NCBI GenBank assembly: GCA_016928835.1
Contig: JAFGJW010000003.1
Location: 52,533 to 116,532, forward strand
Direction: 5' to 3'
DNA from: Candidatus Woesearchaeota archaeon
GTDB lineage: Archaea > Nanobdellota > Nanobdellia > Woesearchaeales > GW2011-AR15
DNA length: 64,000 bases
The position numbers and the translations under genes are program-made. Numbering within the stretch: position 1 is the first letter of the stretch; every line of letters begins with the position of its first letter. Shown piece after piece: positions 9,269-19,875 of this stretch. The notes below the pieces were generated by a model. It was not told the DNA's origin and ran no database searches. It saw only the letters and a list, made by a program, of their open reading frames with translations.

Positions 9269-9946
9269 TTAAGCTTCAACACATGCTCCATTAACACAAG
9301 TAGTCATATTGGTCCATGTACAATCAAACACATCGTCATACCAATCATTTCCTAAGCAATAGTGCTCTATTAATATTGAGTCATTAACACAATAGTCTGT
9401 GTATTCATACTGTGTCTCATCAAGATAACCTGACACAGTTCCCCGTACATAGATTAGATATCCTCCATCTGTATCACTGCAGGAATTTGGGAGTAGACAA
9501 TAATGATCCACGCATTCTTCCGGTGAAAAGCAATCATTGTTGTCACAGCAATCACCCCAGTAAGCTACTCCACTGCAACATACTTGTCCAACTCCTAGAC
9601 AATCAGCTGCACAATTATCACAGTCCTCTCCTCCTTCGCATATATCATCTCCGCAGTTTGTTTCATCGTCATCTGTCGGGCCAGAGCAACCAGCGTCATT
9701 GTAGTCTACATCATTGTCCCCATCATTATCTGAGCCATCATCACATTCCACTGTTCCGAGTTCGCTATTGTCATTTTTATTTGCACAACCAGGGTCAGCT
9801 GGCCAGTCAATATAGCTGTCGCCATCATTATCAAACCCGTCGCTGCATGCTTTTTTTGCTCTTGGTGCTGCAACAACAATTGCCGCTAATATAAGTGCTG
9901 CAACAACTAATGCGCTAACTAGTGCTATCTTCGCTTTTTTATCCAT
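9269..9946 (-). CDS. secreted Cys/Asp-rich protein with signal peptide and DGxDNDGD calcium-binding-like repeats
   Basis: N-terminal hydrophobic segment; CSDGFDNDGDSYIDWPADPGC, CDDGSDNDGDNDVDYNDAGC. Confidence 0.75.
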   Translation of the reverse strand: MDKKAKIALVSALVVAALILAAIVVAAPRAKKACSDGFDNDGDSYIDWPADPGCANKNDNSELGTVECDDGSDNDGDNDVDYNDAGCSGPTDDDETNCGDDICEGGEDCDNCAADCLGVGQVCCSGVAYWGDCCDNNDCFSPEECVDHYCLLPNSCSDTDGGYLIYVRGTVSGYLDETQYEYTDYCVNDSILIEHYCLGNDWYDDVFDCTWTNMTTCVNGACVEA

Positions 9947-10016
9947 TATACCACCCCATATTCTTCAGTTAAAAATATGTTTATTATAATTTTGTTTTCA
10001 AAATAAGTAACAAAAA

Positions 10017-10568
10017 TTATCTCTTTCCCAGCTTTTTATATGTCAAGTAAATAACCAGAACAAGCTCTGCCAGGATAATTACTGGTTTGGCATACCTCCC
10101 CATGTCACCAAAATATCTTGCTGTGCCTACAAAGATTGTAATGATTCCGCCCAGTAAGAAACCTGAACCAACCCATTCATTCAACGGATTTTTGGTATGC
10201 AGATTCAACCCGACAAATAATGCGACCAGGCCGCTAATTGAAGAGATAATAAACACAACAAAATTATACTTTTCCTGCTCTGTCTCATATCTAAGATAAC
10301 ATGTCTCGCAATATGCATCCACTGGGCAGCCTGCACTGTCATAATGATACGCTATGTTTCCTTCACTGCAGTTATCAATAAGCTCTTGTGATGGAAATAT
10401 TTTGCTGCAATTTTTCTCTTCCCCCATTGGAATGATCTTTGGCATATCCCTTCCGCAATAATCCTCATAATCTGGCCGTGGATAAAGTGCTTCAATAGTG
10501 ACATTAACAAAGATTGTAAATAGAACAGCAATTACAAAGATAACTAATACTCTTCTCGCGTCAGCCAT
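10017..10568 (-). CDS. membrane protein, 183 aa
   Basis: ORF with N-terminal TM and C-terminal TM cluster. Confidence 0.65.
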   Translation of the reverse strand: MADARRVLVIFVIAVLFTIFVNVTIEALYPRPDYEDYCGRDMPKIIPMGEEKNCSKIFPSQELIDNCSEGNIAYHYDSAGCPVDAYCETCYLRYETEQEKYNFVVFIISSISGLVALFVGLNLHTKNPLNEWVGSGFLLGGIITIFVGTARYFGDMGRYAKPVIILAELVLVIYLTYKKLGKR

Positions 10569-10583
10569 AATTCATAACACCTT

Positions 10584-10994
10584 CTATCCTTTTAAAAATT
10601 TTTTGTCAAAAGACTTGCATTTTGAGTCCATGCATTTGATGCCCCACACTTTAGTGAGTGGAAAGCATTCACATGCTTTCGGCCAGACATCATGGATAGT
10701 GCAGGTTGCATAACCCTTTTCAACCTTTAGAAAAGGGCATCGGCCATTAACTTGTTTAATTATCAGAAATTTTCCTTTTCTTTCAACAAAATCTTTCCTT
10801 TTATAACCTTTTTTTTCAATCCTCCGGATATCGCTTTCCCTTAGCTCAACATAAAAAGATTCGCAGCAGAGGCCGCATCTAATGCACGCAAATTTCTTAT
10901 TTCTCAGCAGCAAAGATTTAATCTGCCTCTTATATATAAAGTAGAAAAACAACAATAACACAAAGAGGTAGCATAGCAACTGAACCAAGTTCAT
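10584..10994 (-). CDS. YkgJ-family Cys-cluster protein
   Basis: CIRCGLCCESF...GRCPFL...CTIHDVWPKACECFP pattern. Confidence 0.8.
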   Translation of the reverse strand: MNLVQLLCYLFVLLLFFYFIYKRQIKSLLLRNKKFACIRCGLCCESFYVELRESDIRRIEKKGYKRKDFVERKGKFLIIKQVNGRCPFLKVEKGYATCTIHDVWPKACECFPLTKVWGIKCMDSKCKSFDKKFLKG

Positions 10995-11081
10995 GCATTA
11001 TAGTTTGGCTGCTGTCCTTTAATACTTTTTGATTGGCAAAAACAAAAAATATATATTTGGGTTGTAAAATAATATAATAAT

Positions 11082-11228
11082 ATGCAGGAAAGTATACTGG
11101 TAAAAAATGAGGCATGCCTGTGTTCATCCTGCAAGAAGTCTTCTAGTTGCCCTGACCGGATAGCCAATCAAAAGATGGCTGAAAATGGTTTTAAGATAGA
11201 TATTGTCGAATGTGATGATTATTGTTGA
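11082..11228 (+). CDS. small Cys-rich protein, 48 aa
   Basis: MQESILVKNEACLCSSCKKSSSCPDRIANQKMAENGFKIDIVECDDYC*; below the ORF-track cutoff. Confidence 0.5.
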   Translation: MQESILVKNEACLCSSCKKSSSCPDRIANQKMAENGFKIDIVECDDYC

Positions 11229-12652
11229 GCTAGATATTCCACTGCTTCTAAAGCCATTTTTTGGGATGCTGGAGTCCTTGGGATAATATATCCTTTTTCA
11301 ACCAATTGGCCACGGAATTTATCATAGAGATTATAAGCAGCCATCCTGAATTCAGTATTATTTAATAATTCATATAATGCAAGAACCGAACATTGCATCA
11401 GTATTATATCTGGTTTTGGAGATGCTTTATTACCTGAAACAGTGTAATGTTTTTCTTCTATATAGGGTTGAATATCAGTAAAATCACTGGCAAGTCTCCC
11501 ATTGATCTGGTCTGCCCTGCTATCTAATTGTTGCATAATAAGAGTGTATGCTTGGCGTGCCAATCTGTAGAGTTCATCCAAAGTCTGTTGTGCTGTCCCA
11601 GTGGTTTCTGCACAATCAAGCCTTGGAAGCTGTGCACCAACACTTGATGCCATTTCACTAATACAGAATCTTCTCGAGATAAGTGTTTCTTGTCTTATAA
11701 TAAAATCCAAAGCACCTGTTAAGAAAAACTCTGCTGGGAGCCTGGATTGATAAAAGTTGTTTGTGTATCGCATAATAGGCAATTTGCCTTCTTCTGTTAG
11801 GCTCCTCACATACCCAGCCGCAATTTCCATGGCTTTCTCATGTCTCATTAATTCCCTCTGTCTAGCTGTAACAACTATACCCATTGCAATAGCTATATCA
11901 GTAATTATCCTGCTTCCACTCCTATCAGAATAAATAGTAGCTCCCTCATCATTACTTAAGGCACAATCAGGTAACCTTTGTTCAATAAAATTTGTTAAAG
12001 CATAAACCAATTCCTGACCATCCAATGGAGTACCTGCATATGGTCTGACTTTCATTTGAATAAGATATAGTGGAAAATAACCTCCTGTACCTCGAACATA
12101 ATCCAAAAATATGGAAGAACCGCCTGGAATCACACCTGCTTCTTGTATAATCTCTTTAATTTCAAATATCTCTTCCTGTTCTTCTCCCATTTCAATAAAA
12201 AATTGTTTTATAAAATCAGCTGGCCAGATTTTCCCAGAATAGACAAAACAAGCTTCATAATAAGGCCTAGGATCTCTTTGCTTTATCTCTGCGGCGACTC
12301 GCCTCCATTCTTCTTTTTTTATTGTGCTTGCCCTGCATGCAGATAAAATTACGCGTACCTCATCTTGCCTAGAAAATGGCTCTCCAGATATTGTAGCTTC
12401 TAATCCAGCAGGTTCTCCGGAATCTGTCTCTGCAATCACTCTACGTAACTCAGCACGTCTAAGGGCTTTGCTATTTGGATTTGATAATCCGCAGCAAGTA
12501 GGAGAAAAATGAACTGGAACTGAATATTGCACAGGGTCGGAATCAGGAGAAATTTGTTTAGGCCGTCTATTATGGGAATAGTAACATCTGATTCCTTGTT
12601 CTGTTATTTCCAAACGTTTTAACAACTGTGCTAGACTCATTCCATTGGGCAA
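11219..12652 (-). CDS. orphan protein, 477 aa
   Basis: Long ORF, no recognised family. Confidence 0.75.
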   Translation of the reverse strand: MPNGMSLAQLLKRLEITEQGIRCYYSHNRRPKQISPDSDPVQYSVPVHFSPTCCGLSNPNSKALRRAELRRVIAETDSGEPAGLEATISGEPFSRQDEVRVILSACRASTIKKEEWRRVAAEIKQRDPRPYYEACFVYSGKIWPADFIKQFFIEMGEEQEEIFEIKEIIQEAGVIPGGSSIFLDYVRGTGGYFPLYLIQMKVRPYAGTPLDGQELVYALTNFIEQRLPDCALSNDEGATIYSDRSGSRIITDIAIAMGIVVTARQRELMRHEKAMEIAAGYVRSLTEEGKLPIMRYTNNFYQSRLPAEFFLTGALDFIIRQETLISRRFCISEMASSVGAQLPRLDCAETTGTAQQTLDELYRLARQAYTLIMQQLDSRADQINGRLASDFTDIQPYIEEKHYTVSGNKASPKPDIILMQCSVLALYELLNNTEFRMAAYNLYDKFRGQLVEKGYIIPRTPASQKMALEAVEYLAQQ

Positions 12653-12742
12653 ATCATAATTTATATAAAAACTTAACCTAGATTACAATAAACACAATAG
12701 GATACAATAAATTGCCGCGGCATTATAGAATTGCATATCAAC

Positions 12743-13213
12743 TCAGTTTATATAATCACAAATGCGCTCAGGCACTAACTGCCTCCACTGCTCTCCTCTC
12801 TTGACCCTCCTCCGTATCTCTGTCCCGCTAATCCCTTTTATTCTCTTTTTCAATGTCTTTACTCTAAATCCTTTTTCAAGAAACAGTCTTCCCACATATT
12901 TATTTACACCAGCGTAAACTACATCAAACCTGCCCGCTTTTTTTAACAGATTTGTCATCCACACCTCATCTGATTCATTGTCCTCCAATGTAAGGATCTT
13001 TACTTTTTCAGGATTCAGTCTCTCGTCTTTTAAAGCCAATCTAATCATTTCCTTTCTTGCCCTTGCAGAAAAAGGATTCTTCTCAGTATCTTTTTCCTGC
13101 GCGCTTCCAATGACAATAATGATCTCATTATTTTCACCAAGGATTTTTTTAACATAATCTAAATGCCCAATATGAAACGGCTGGAATCTGCCAACAAGAA
13201 GTGCTGTACTCAT
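12743..13213 (-). CDS. nadM: archaeal nicotinamide-nucleotide adenylyltransferase
   Basis: LLVGRFQPFHIGHLDYVKKIL, IIVIGSAQEKDTEKNPFSARARKEMI, ISGTEIRRRV. Confidence 0.9.
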   Translation of the reverse strand: MSTALLVGRFQPFHIGHLDYVKKILGENNEIIIVIGSAQEKDTEKNPFSARARKEMIRLALKDERLNPEKVKILTLEDNESDEVWMTNLLKKAGRFDVVYAGVNKYVGRLFLEKGFRVKTLKKRIKGISGTEIRRRVKRGEQWRQLVPERICDYIN

Positions 13214-13249
13214 ATGATGATTATAAAGAATAAGAAATATAAACCTTTC

Positions 13250-13735
13250 CTAAACTTCTTTTGGTTCTTCCTCATCGGTCTCTCTTCGTATAACCTTTAC
13301 TGCATCCATCTTTACAGTTATAGGAATAGGGACCGCTGCCTGTAGAAGTTCTACAACAACCTCTTCCTTTGCCTTGTCAATTCTAACTATCTTTGCTTTC
13401 TCTCTCTTAAATGGCCCTGAGATTACTTCAACAATGTCATTTTTCTGTATATTCACTTCTGTCTTAACTTGCTCAAGCATATGCTCAATCTCACTATAGT
13501 CAACCTCTTTTTTTAGAATTCCCCTTGCATAGGGTATATTGAACGCTGCCTGCTCGGCATCTGTTTTTGAAGAAGCCTCAAGGAAAATATAACCGCGCAT
13601 ACCGTGCGGTCTTATCACTGAGTAAACATTCAACCCCTTTTTCTGGGCATTGCTTGTCAAAAAACCCATAACTTGCTCCTCTCTGTTAGCAGTTGTTCTA
13701 AGCGCAAAAATATGTGGACCATTACCTTGTTCCAT
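13250..13735 (-). CDS. spt5: transcription elongation factor Spt5/NusG
   Basis: NGN domain with KOW region VEVISGPFKREKAKIVRID. Confidence 0.9.
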   Translation of the reverse strand: MEQGNGPHIFALRTTANREEQVMGFLTSNAQKKGLNVYSVIRPHGMRGYIFLEASSKTDAEQAAFNIPYARGILKKEVDYSEIEHMLEQVKTEVNIQKNDIVEVISGPFKREKAKIVRIDKAKEEVVVELLQAAVPIPITVKMDAVKVIRRETDEEEPKEV

Positions 13736-13737
13736 AT

Positions 13738-13932
13738 TTATCCTCCCTGACTAAATATCCTGTATACAAGCACGATTATGTAACCAACAAAACCAATTAG
13801 AATCATGCCAAGCGCAGATACCTTAACAATATTCTTAAATTCTTCTCCGGTTGGCTTCTTCGTGACTTTCAATACTCTTTTGCACTCTATGAAAAAAGTT
13901 TTTAATTTCTGCATTCTAATCCACGAACTCAA
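13738..13932 (-). CDS. secE: protein translocase SecE/Sec61-gamma
   Basis: Small single-TM ORF between nusG and ftsZ (conserved order); [38 protein letters not shown]. Confidence 0.88.
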   Translation of the reverse strand: MSSWIRMQKLKTFFIECKRVLKVTKKPTGEEFKNIVKVSALGMILIGFVGYIIVLVYRIFSQGG

Positions 13933-15046
13933 TCCCTAATTCGCTCTCTATCTCCTTTTTCTTTTTCTCTGTTATTCTTCTTGCCGGACCAAATATCTGT
14001 GTGCTTTTCACACCGGTAATAATCAGTATTGCTCTTATTACGCCCTCAAGATCTTCTGATATCTGTGCCCCCCATATAACTCTGGCATCCTCATCAAGTC
14101 TTTGTGACACAGTCTCAACAACCTTCCTTGCCTCATCAAGAGTCATATCAGAGCCGCCTGCAACATTAATCAAGGCTCCATTTGCCCCACCAATATCAAC
14201 ATCGAGCAGAGGATTTGAGATTGCCTTTTCCACAGCCTCAATTGCTCTGTTCTCAGTATCAGACTCTCCAACGCCGATTAACGCCACTCCGCCGCCACCC
14301 ATAATTGCACGGACGTCAGCAAAATCAAGATTTACCAAACCTGCTTTTGTCACAAGTTCAGCAATGCCTTTCACAGCATTTGTCAATATCTCATCAGCTA
14401 CCTTAAACGCAGTATGCAATGGCAAGTCAGGTGCTAGTTCAAGCAGTTTATCATTTGGAATCACAATTAATGTATCAACATTCTGCTCAAGCTTTTCCAG
14501 TCCAAGCAGAGCATTTTCATATCTCCTCTGGCCTTCCATTGAGAATGGCATTGTCACTATACCTACAACAAGGGCTCCTATTTTCTTTGCTATCTCAGCA
14601 ATTACTGGCGCGCTTCCTGTACCAGTTCCTCCTCCCAGACCGCAGGTAATAAATACCATATCTGCCCCTTGTAATGATTGTCTGATATCAGATTCCTGCT
14701 CTCTTGCTGCTTCCTCGCCGATCTTAGGAATAGAGCCTGCGCCCAGCCCTTTTGTTAGATCCCTTCCTATTAGTATCTTTTTATCAGCGCTTGTATAAAG
14801 CAGGTCTTGTGCATCTGTGTTAAGCGCAACACATTCAGCGCCTTTCACCCCAACTTCAGTAATTCTTGTTATTGTATTATTTCCAGCTCCTCCTGCTCCA
14901 ACTACTTTTATAGTAGCCTTCTGCTTTGACAGAATTTCTTCTAACTCAGCATCAATTACACTTTCCTTTCTTGATTCAACAAAAAGTCCTTTTGGTGATA
15001 AAGAAGGTCTAGATTTAGGCTTTGAATAATCCTCCAAAATTAACAC
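13916..15046 (-). CDS. ftsZ: cell division protein FtsZ
   Basis: [35 protein letters not shown]. Confidence 0.96.
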   Translation of the reverse strand: MLILEDYSKPKSRPSLSPKGLFVESRKESVIDAELEEILSKQKATIKVVGAGGAGNNTITRITEVGVKGAECVALNTDAQDLLYTSADKKILIGRDLTKGLGAGSIPKIGEEAAREQESDIRQSLQGADMVFITCGLGGGTGTGSAPVIAEIAKKIGALVVGIVTMPFSMEGQRRYENALLGLEKLEQNVDTLIVIPNDKLLELAPDLPLHTAFKVADEILTNAVKGIAELVTKAGLVNLDFADVRAIMGGGGVALIGVGESDTENRAIEAVEKAISNPLLDVDIGGANGALINVAGGSDMTLDEARKVVETVSQRLDEDARVIWGAQISEDLEGVIRAILIITGVKSTQIFGPARRITEKKKKEIESELGIEFVD

Positions 15047-15091
15047 CTCCCCTCAAAATTTTTATTAACTCTAATGTAGTGGTACTTATAT

Positions 15092-15748
15092 TTAAATATT
15101 TGTTTTTTCCTCTTTTTTGAATTTGATATCCTTAATATCCGGGACTAAAGCAAGTATTTTATTTTTAACTTTATCAGCCAATTCCTTAGGCAGTTCATGT
15201 TTGACAATAGCTTTCTTGTCTGCAATCTTAACATCAGCATCGCCAACATTTAGCTCCAATTTTAGAATTGCCTTTACTTTCTCATCAGTGCTCTCAACTA
15301 ATCTATTGACTTTTACTTCATATTCAATCTCACGTCCTGCAAGAGGGTGGTTAAAATCAACAATGACTCTGCCTCCGCTCACATTTCTTATAGTACCGTT
15401 CAGCCCGTCTATATTAATCTGCAGTCCAGGAAAAGGCTCAATGTTCTGTTTTTTGAATACCTTGATCGGGACAAGTTTCAATAATTTGGCGCTTTTTTTC
15501 CCAAATGCTTTTTCCGGTTTAATCTCTATTTTATAAGTTCCCTTGCCCTTACCAATTAATTCATCCTCCAAGCCCTCTACTAAATATTTCTGGCCAAGGC
15601 ACACAACCACTGGACCATAGGATGCGCTCTCTTGGTGTATGTCATTATCTTTGGCAACCTTCTCGTCTGTAGTGTCAAAGACAGCACTATCTTCCTTAAC
15701 TTTTCCTGTATATTCAAGCTCGACGAAATCTTTTTGTTTTAGTTTCAT
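15092..15748 (-). CDS. FKBP-type peptidyl-prolyl isomerase, SlyD-like
   Basis: LEYTGKVKEDSAVFDTT, VVCLGQKYLVEGLEDELIGKGKGTYKIEIKPEKAFG; start at MKLKQK preferred over the track start at 15772. Confidence 0.88.
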   Translation of the reverse strand: MKLKQKDFVELEYTGKVKEDSAVFDTTDEKVAKDNDIHQESASYGPVVVCLGQKYLVEGLEDELIGKGKGTYKIEIKPEKAFGKKSAKLLKLVPIKVFKKQNIEPFPGLQINIDGLNGTIRNVSGGRVIVDFNHPLAGREIEYEVKVNRLVESTDEKVKAILKLELNVGDADVKIADKKAIVKHELPKELADKVKNKILALVPDIKDIKFKKEEKTNI

Positions 15749-15843
15749 TATCCTGACCTCAAAAAAAGGCAAGAACTTAGTCTCCAGAATAAAAAGAACA
15801 TTTAAAAAAGTTTGGTTTTTAAGAAGAGAAGAAAAAAAAATAA

Positions 15844-16989
15844 TTATTCAGAAATCCAAGGTATCTCACACAAACAAAGTCTCTTCACATACTGATTTGA
15901 AACGCTGCAATCCTGGTACACAGAATCTGCCCTTCTCTTGCACCCAAGACTTGTCCCGTACACCTTTTCATATGGCGCAACAGGCCCTGCCAGGCTTGGA
16001 CAATAGCTGCAAGTTGTGAACTGGCTCAGTACAGTGCATCCATATGCATCGTTCCAGTCAGTTTCCATGCACTGCTTGCCGCCGTTATAGTTGCATACCC
16101 AGTCGCAGCTTTTTCCTGTAAAATTGCTGAGGTACCATCTATATCCTATAGGACCATGCTGTGTTCTATATCCTGAGAGATCAACGTCCTCCAGTAAATA
16201 GAAATATTTTACTGAATCATCAAACTCAATTCCCATGTCTTCATAGCCATAATAATACCCAATTGGTCCACCAGGACCCTGGGCGGGTATCAAACCACCT
16301 AGCTGTGTCCATGGACCATTCTTTGCTGTTGCTCTGTAAAGGTAGAACCCAATATTATCAAACTCTGACGCTGTTTCCCACCACACATAACTATAATGCT
16401 GAGTCTTGTCTTGCACAAGCCTAACCTCTACTCCGAAACCGCTTAATGTCACTGCAGTTGGATCAGTTGTAGTAGTTGTAGATGTGGTTGTGGTGGTGGA
16501 AGTAGGACAAGGCCCATGTGAAATCAGGAAGGGGCGGTCTCCAACTTCATCAGGCAGCTCAACTGTTGCATCAGTGACCAGGCATCCCTCAAGATAGGAC
16601 GTTGTTGCATAATGTGCGTCTCCGCCCATATCACATTTAGATAAAGGTACTTCCTCATCTGGAAATGTTCCATCATAGCATTCCCAGTAGACATGAATCT
16701 CTTTAGGAGGCAGCTCACAATTGCTTCTGCTAAATCTACTTATTCGGCTACATACCCTCTTCACTAAGAAGTGCCATTCCTCTGCATTCTCATCACAATC
16801 ATAATCTAGATTGTCAAGATGTTTTGTATAACATCCAAGAATTGGAAGAATAAACTCTTTTGTCTCTATAGCTGAAACAGTAAATATTTTTGTTTCAGGT
16901 TCCTTGTTGTATGCAACTAACAAAAACCCTGACGCTGTCAGTAACATAAGTGCAAACACACTTAATATTAAAAATATCTGTTTTTTCAT
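15844..16989 (-). CDS. secreted protein with Thr-rich linker and FnIII-like region
   Basis: Signal peptide; STTTTTTSTTTTTDPT linker; WWETASEFDNIGFYLYRA pattern. Confidence 0.7.
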   Translation of the reverse strand: MKKQIFLILSVFALMLLTASGFLLVAYNKEPETKIFTVSAIETKEFILPILGCYTKHLDNLDYDCDENAEEWHFLVKRVCSRISRFSRSNCELPPKEIHVYWECYDGTFPDEEVPLSKCDMGGDAHYATTSYLEGCLVTDATVELPDEVGDRPFLISHGPCPTSTTTTTSTTTTTDPTAVTLSGFGVEVRLVQDKTQHYSYVWWETASEFDNIGFYLYRATAKNGPWTQLGGLIPAQGPGGPIGYYYGYEDMGIEFDDSVKYFYLLEDVDLSGYRTQHGPIGYRWYLSNFTGKSCDWVCNYNGGKQCMETDWNDAYGCTVLSQFTTCSYCPSLAGPVAPYEKVYGTSLGCKRRADSVYQDCSVSNQYVKRLCLCEIPWISE

Positions 16990-17045
16990 ATTACCACCCC
17001 GAAATGTTAACTCAGGGCCAATGAATTTTTTTAGATATATAAATC

Positions 17046-17582
17046 TTATTGAATTTCAAGACACTTAATTATTCTATTTGCTGTCTCTTCAATACTTATA
17101 TTTGTTGTATCTATTACAATATCATAGTTTCCCTTGTTAAGAAAATCAAAATCATAATACCTAACCCATCTTTCCCTATTAGTCTTCTCTCTCTGTTTGA
17201 TCAGTGTCTTTGCTTCACCTAAATTATTGTATTCTTCAATGCCTTTTCTCTTTGCATTATATATCCTTTGTACTTTTGTATTGAAATCACAATCAAGGAA
17301 AACTTTGAATGAGTTTGGGATAAAATGCGCGCCAAGCCATGAATCAATAACAAAGTCATCTTCTCTTTTAGCTAATTGCGCCTGTTTTTCATCAATCTCT
17401 CTGTCTATAGCTGAATCCTTTTTCTCAAGCTCCCCTAGGTCTGCTATGCTTATCCCTTTTTCTTTTGCAATTTCTCTCTGCAAATCACCCATGGAATAGT
17501 GCTTATAGTTAAGCATTTTTGCCAGTAATTTTGCCACAGAGCTTTTTCCAGAGCCAGAGACGCCTGAGATTGTGATGATCAT
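17046..17582 (-). CDS. cmk: cytidylate kinase
   Basis: ITISGVSGSGKSSVAKLLAKMLNYKHYSMGDLQREIA. Confidence 0.9.
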   Translation of the reverse strand: MIITISGVSGSGKSSVAKLLAKMLNYKHYSMGDLQREIAKEKGISIADLGELEKKDSAIDREIDEKQAQLAKREDDFVIDSWLGAHFIPNSFKVFLDCDFNTKVQRIYNAKRKGIEEYNNLGEAKTLIKQREKTNRERWVRYYDFDFLNKGNYDIVIDTTNISIEETANRIIKCLEIQ

Positions 17583-17678
17583 AAACAGAAAAAAGAATCA
17601 TTTGTATAAATAATTTTGCTTAATTAAATCTTCTAACCAAAAACTTTTTATTCTAATATTCTATTAAAAAGTATTATC

Positions 17679-18152
17679 ATGGCAAGAAAGTCAATTGATA
17701 CGCCTTTGGCAGAAATTACCCTAAGGAGATACGAGAAACCATATAATCTATCCAAGAGAGAACTGGTTAGGAAATTATGTTTGAGCCTAGGATTGCTGCA
17801 GCCGGGAGATTCCCGTGATGTTATCGTCGACGTTTTCTACGTTTTATTAGAAGCAGTCAAAGAGAGGAAAGAACTTGCATCTGAGGAGATCCAAAAACAG
17901 GTTATTGATTTTAGGAAGCAAAATAACCTAGATGAGCTGGGAACAGCAGCATCTAATATAAGAAGGCAGTTAAGGAGATTAAGGCAATTATTTTTGGTTG
18001 AGAAAGTCAAAAACAATTATAGGATAACTGAATTCTCCAAGTTGAGTGAAACTTTTGAAAACAAGTTAGAGAGATTTCTTATTCCGAGTGTTATGCAGAG
18101 ACTGAAAGAATACTTAGTTGAGATTGATAACAATTTTACTAAGACTCAATAG
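17679..18152 (+). CDS. hypothetical winged-helix-like protein
   Basis: Helical ORF with ELVRKLCLSLGL and NIRRQLRRLRQLFLVEKVKNNYRITEF. Confidence 0.6.
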   Translation: MARKSIDTPLAEITLRRYEKPYNLSKRELVRKLCLSLGLLQPGDSRDVIVDVFYVLLEAVKERKELASEEIQKQVIDFRKQNNLDELGTAASNIRRQLRRLRQLFLVEKVKNNYRITEFSKLSETFENKLERFLIPSVMQRLKEYLVEIDNNFTKTQ

Positions 18153-18454
18153 CCGATTCTCATATATCTTTTACAATTTTTGCAGTAATAGACAACATTC
18201 TTGCCCGTTGTTCTGACCCTGCAATTAACTCCAGGCTTAAGGTATTTATGGCAATGCTTGCAAAATTTCCTCTTCAGCTCACGGGGCATCCTCACCTTGT
18301 ATTTCATTGCAATCTTTCTGGCCAACTCAACATATCTATCAGATAATTTGGAATTTTCTTTAAATCTAAGGTCTGCCTGCTCAAATAATATATTGATTCT
18401 CTCCCTAGCCATATCTACCTGCTTCTTAGGTTTTTTACTGTGCTTTTGCTTCAT
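18146..18454 (-). CDS. rnp4: RNase P protein component 4 (Rpp21/Rpr2)
   Basis: FCKHCHKYLKPGVNCRVRTTGKNVVYYCKNCKRYMRIGY. Confidence 0.88.
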   Translation of the reverse strand: MKQKHSKKPKKQVDMARERINILFEQADLRFKENSKLSDRYVELARKIAMKYKVRMPRELKRKFCKHCHKYLKPGVNCRVRTTGKNVVYYCKNCKRYMRIGY

Positions 18455-18552
18455 AAATTAGAGGAATGTTTAAAATCTTATAAATATTTACTATGGATAA
18501 AAATAGATTATTTCAAAACCTTTATTAATATCTATATTTTTTATAATCCGGG

Positions 18553-19809
18553 GTGGTTAATATTAGTTTTTTAAGAAGAATATTCTCTGTCCAGCCAGAA
18601 GAAACCAAGATTCCAGCAATAGAACTAGGAGAATGGCTTGATTCTTTTTCAGAAGACAAATTAGGAGCAATAAAAAAAAGGATAAAAGACAATCTTGATT
18701 CTCTTCAGGAATCTCTTCTCAAGGTGAGCCAAGCAGTTAACTCGCTGAGCAATTCTGAGCTAACAAATGAAAACCTTTCTCCGAGAGAACTGCATGTGGT
18801 AAAAGGCAATAAAATGTCGTATGTAAAGAAGGCAGAGCATTTTCTTAGCGCAGTCAATATCCCAAAGCAAGATTATGGCGAGATTGCTTTTTTCTGCAAC
18901 TGGTTTGAGAATGAACTGGAGGATTTCAGCAAGAGTACAATAAAAGGATATTATATACTAAAAAATTACTTTGGCGATGATGCTTATAATGTAGCAACAA
19001 ACATTAAATCAGTTGAAGAAAGAGTCATTAGTTTAAAAGAACTTGTCAACAGCAAGGAGGTCAAGTTGCTCAACCAGTTTTTTGAGAGAATAAAGGAATT
19101 CAACATATCCATTATCAGAGCTAACAAACTTACCAGTGAACTTGCAGAGTGTGAGAAAGAGCTCAAATCCCTTATAGAGAGGATAGAATCAGTTAATAAC
19201 AAGATTAATGTATTAAAAAACAGCAGTGATTTTGAGCTATATAATAAGCTGGAAAATGAAAAGGTATCTATTGAAAAGCAATTAAAAGATATTAAGATTG
19301 ATCTATCCAAAAAATTCCTTGGTATGCAGAGAGCTCTTAAAAAGTTTGAGCATGCATCTGGGGAGAACCTTGTCCGCAAATATCTCTCTGATCCCATAAA
19401 TACTCTTCTAGAAGATACAAGCCTGGCAATTGTCGATGTTCTCCAAAGACTGAAGAAAGAGGTTGATAAAGACAAGATAAGCTTGAAAGAGAAAAACAAG
19501 AAAAAAGTCCAGGAATCAGTTGAAAAACTGGACAAAGACTATTTTGACAGGATAAGTGCGAAGATAAAACAATTACAAGAGCAAAAGAGTCTTCTCAATA
19601 CACAGATTGAAAAACAGACAGTGATGATGAATTATAAAGAACTGCAGTATCAGCTTGAGCACCTTGATAGAAAAAATATTGACACGCAAACAGAGATCCA
19701 GAACATCAACAGTGAGCTCAGCGAGATAAATCTTGCTTTCACCAAAGAGAAACTAGAGAGAGAGCTTTTAGATTTTACTAATAAACACATCATAATAGAA
19801 TATTCTTAG
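18553..19809 (+). CDS. coiled-coil protein, 418 aa
   Basis: ORF with extended heptad-like helical region; GTG start in the track. Confidence 0.65.
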   Translation: MVNISFLRRIFSVQPEETKIPAIELGEWLDSFSEDKLGAIKKRIKDNLDSLQESLLKVSQAVNSLSNSELTNENLSPRELHVVKGNKMSYVKKAEHFLSAVNIPKQDYGEIAFFCNWFENELEDFSKSTIKGYYILKNYFGDDAYNVATNIKSVEERVISLKELVNSKEVKLLNQFFERIKEFNISIIRANKLTSELAECEKELKSLIERIESVNNKINVLKNSSDFELYNKLENEKVSIEKQLKDIKIDLSKKFLGMQRALKKFEHASGENLVRKYLSDPINTLLEDTSLAIVDVLQRLKKEVDKDKISLKEKNKKKVQESVEKLDKDYFDRISAKIKQLQEQKSLLNTQIEKQTVMMNYKELQYQLEHLDRKNIDTQTEIQNINSELSEINLAFTKEKLERELLDFTNKHIIIEYS

Positions 19810-19875
19810 AAATTGTATTCTTAGATATTTTTTATAGTAAACTATATAAATCCTCCAAAATAACCTTTCAGTTTG

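Noticed and set aside
9412-9894. 160-aa plus-strand His/Leu-rich ORF
   Set aside because: Antisense to the Asp/Cys-rich secreted protein 9269-9946; composition is the mirror of GAT/GAC codons.
14001-14798. 265-aa plus-strand ORF
   Set aside because: Antisense to ftsZ, no family features.
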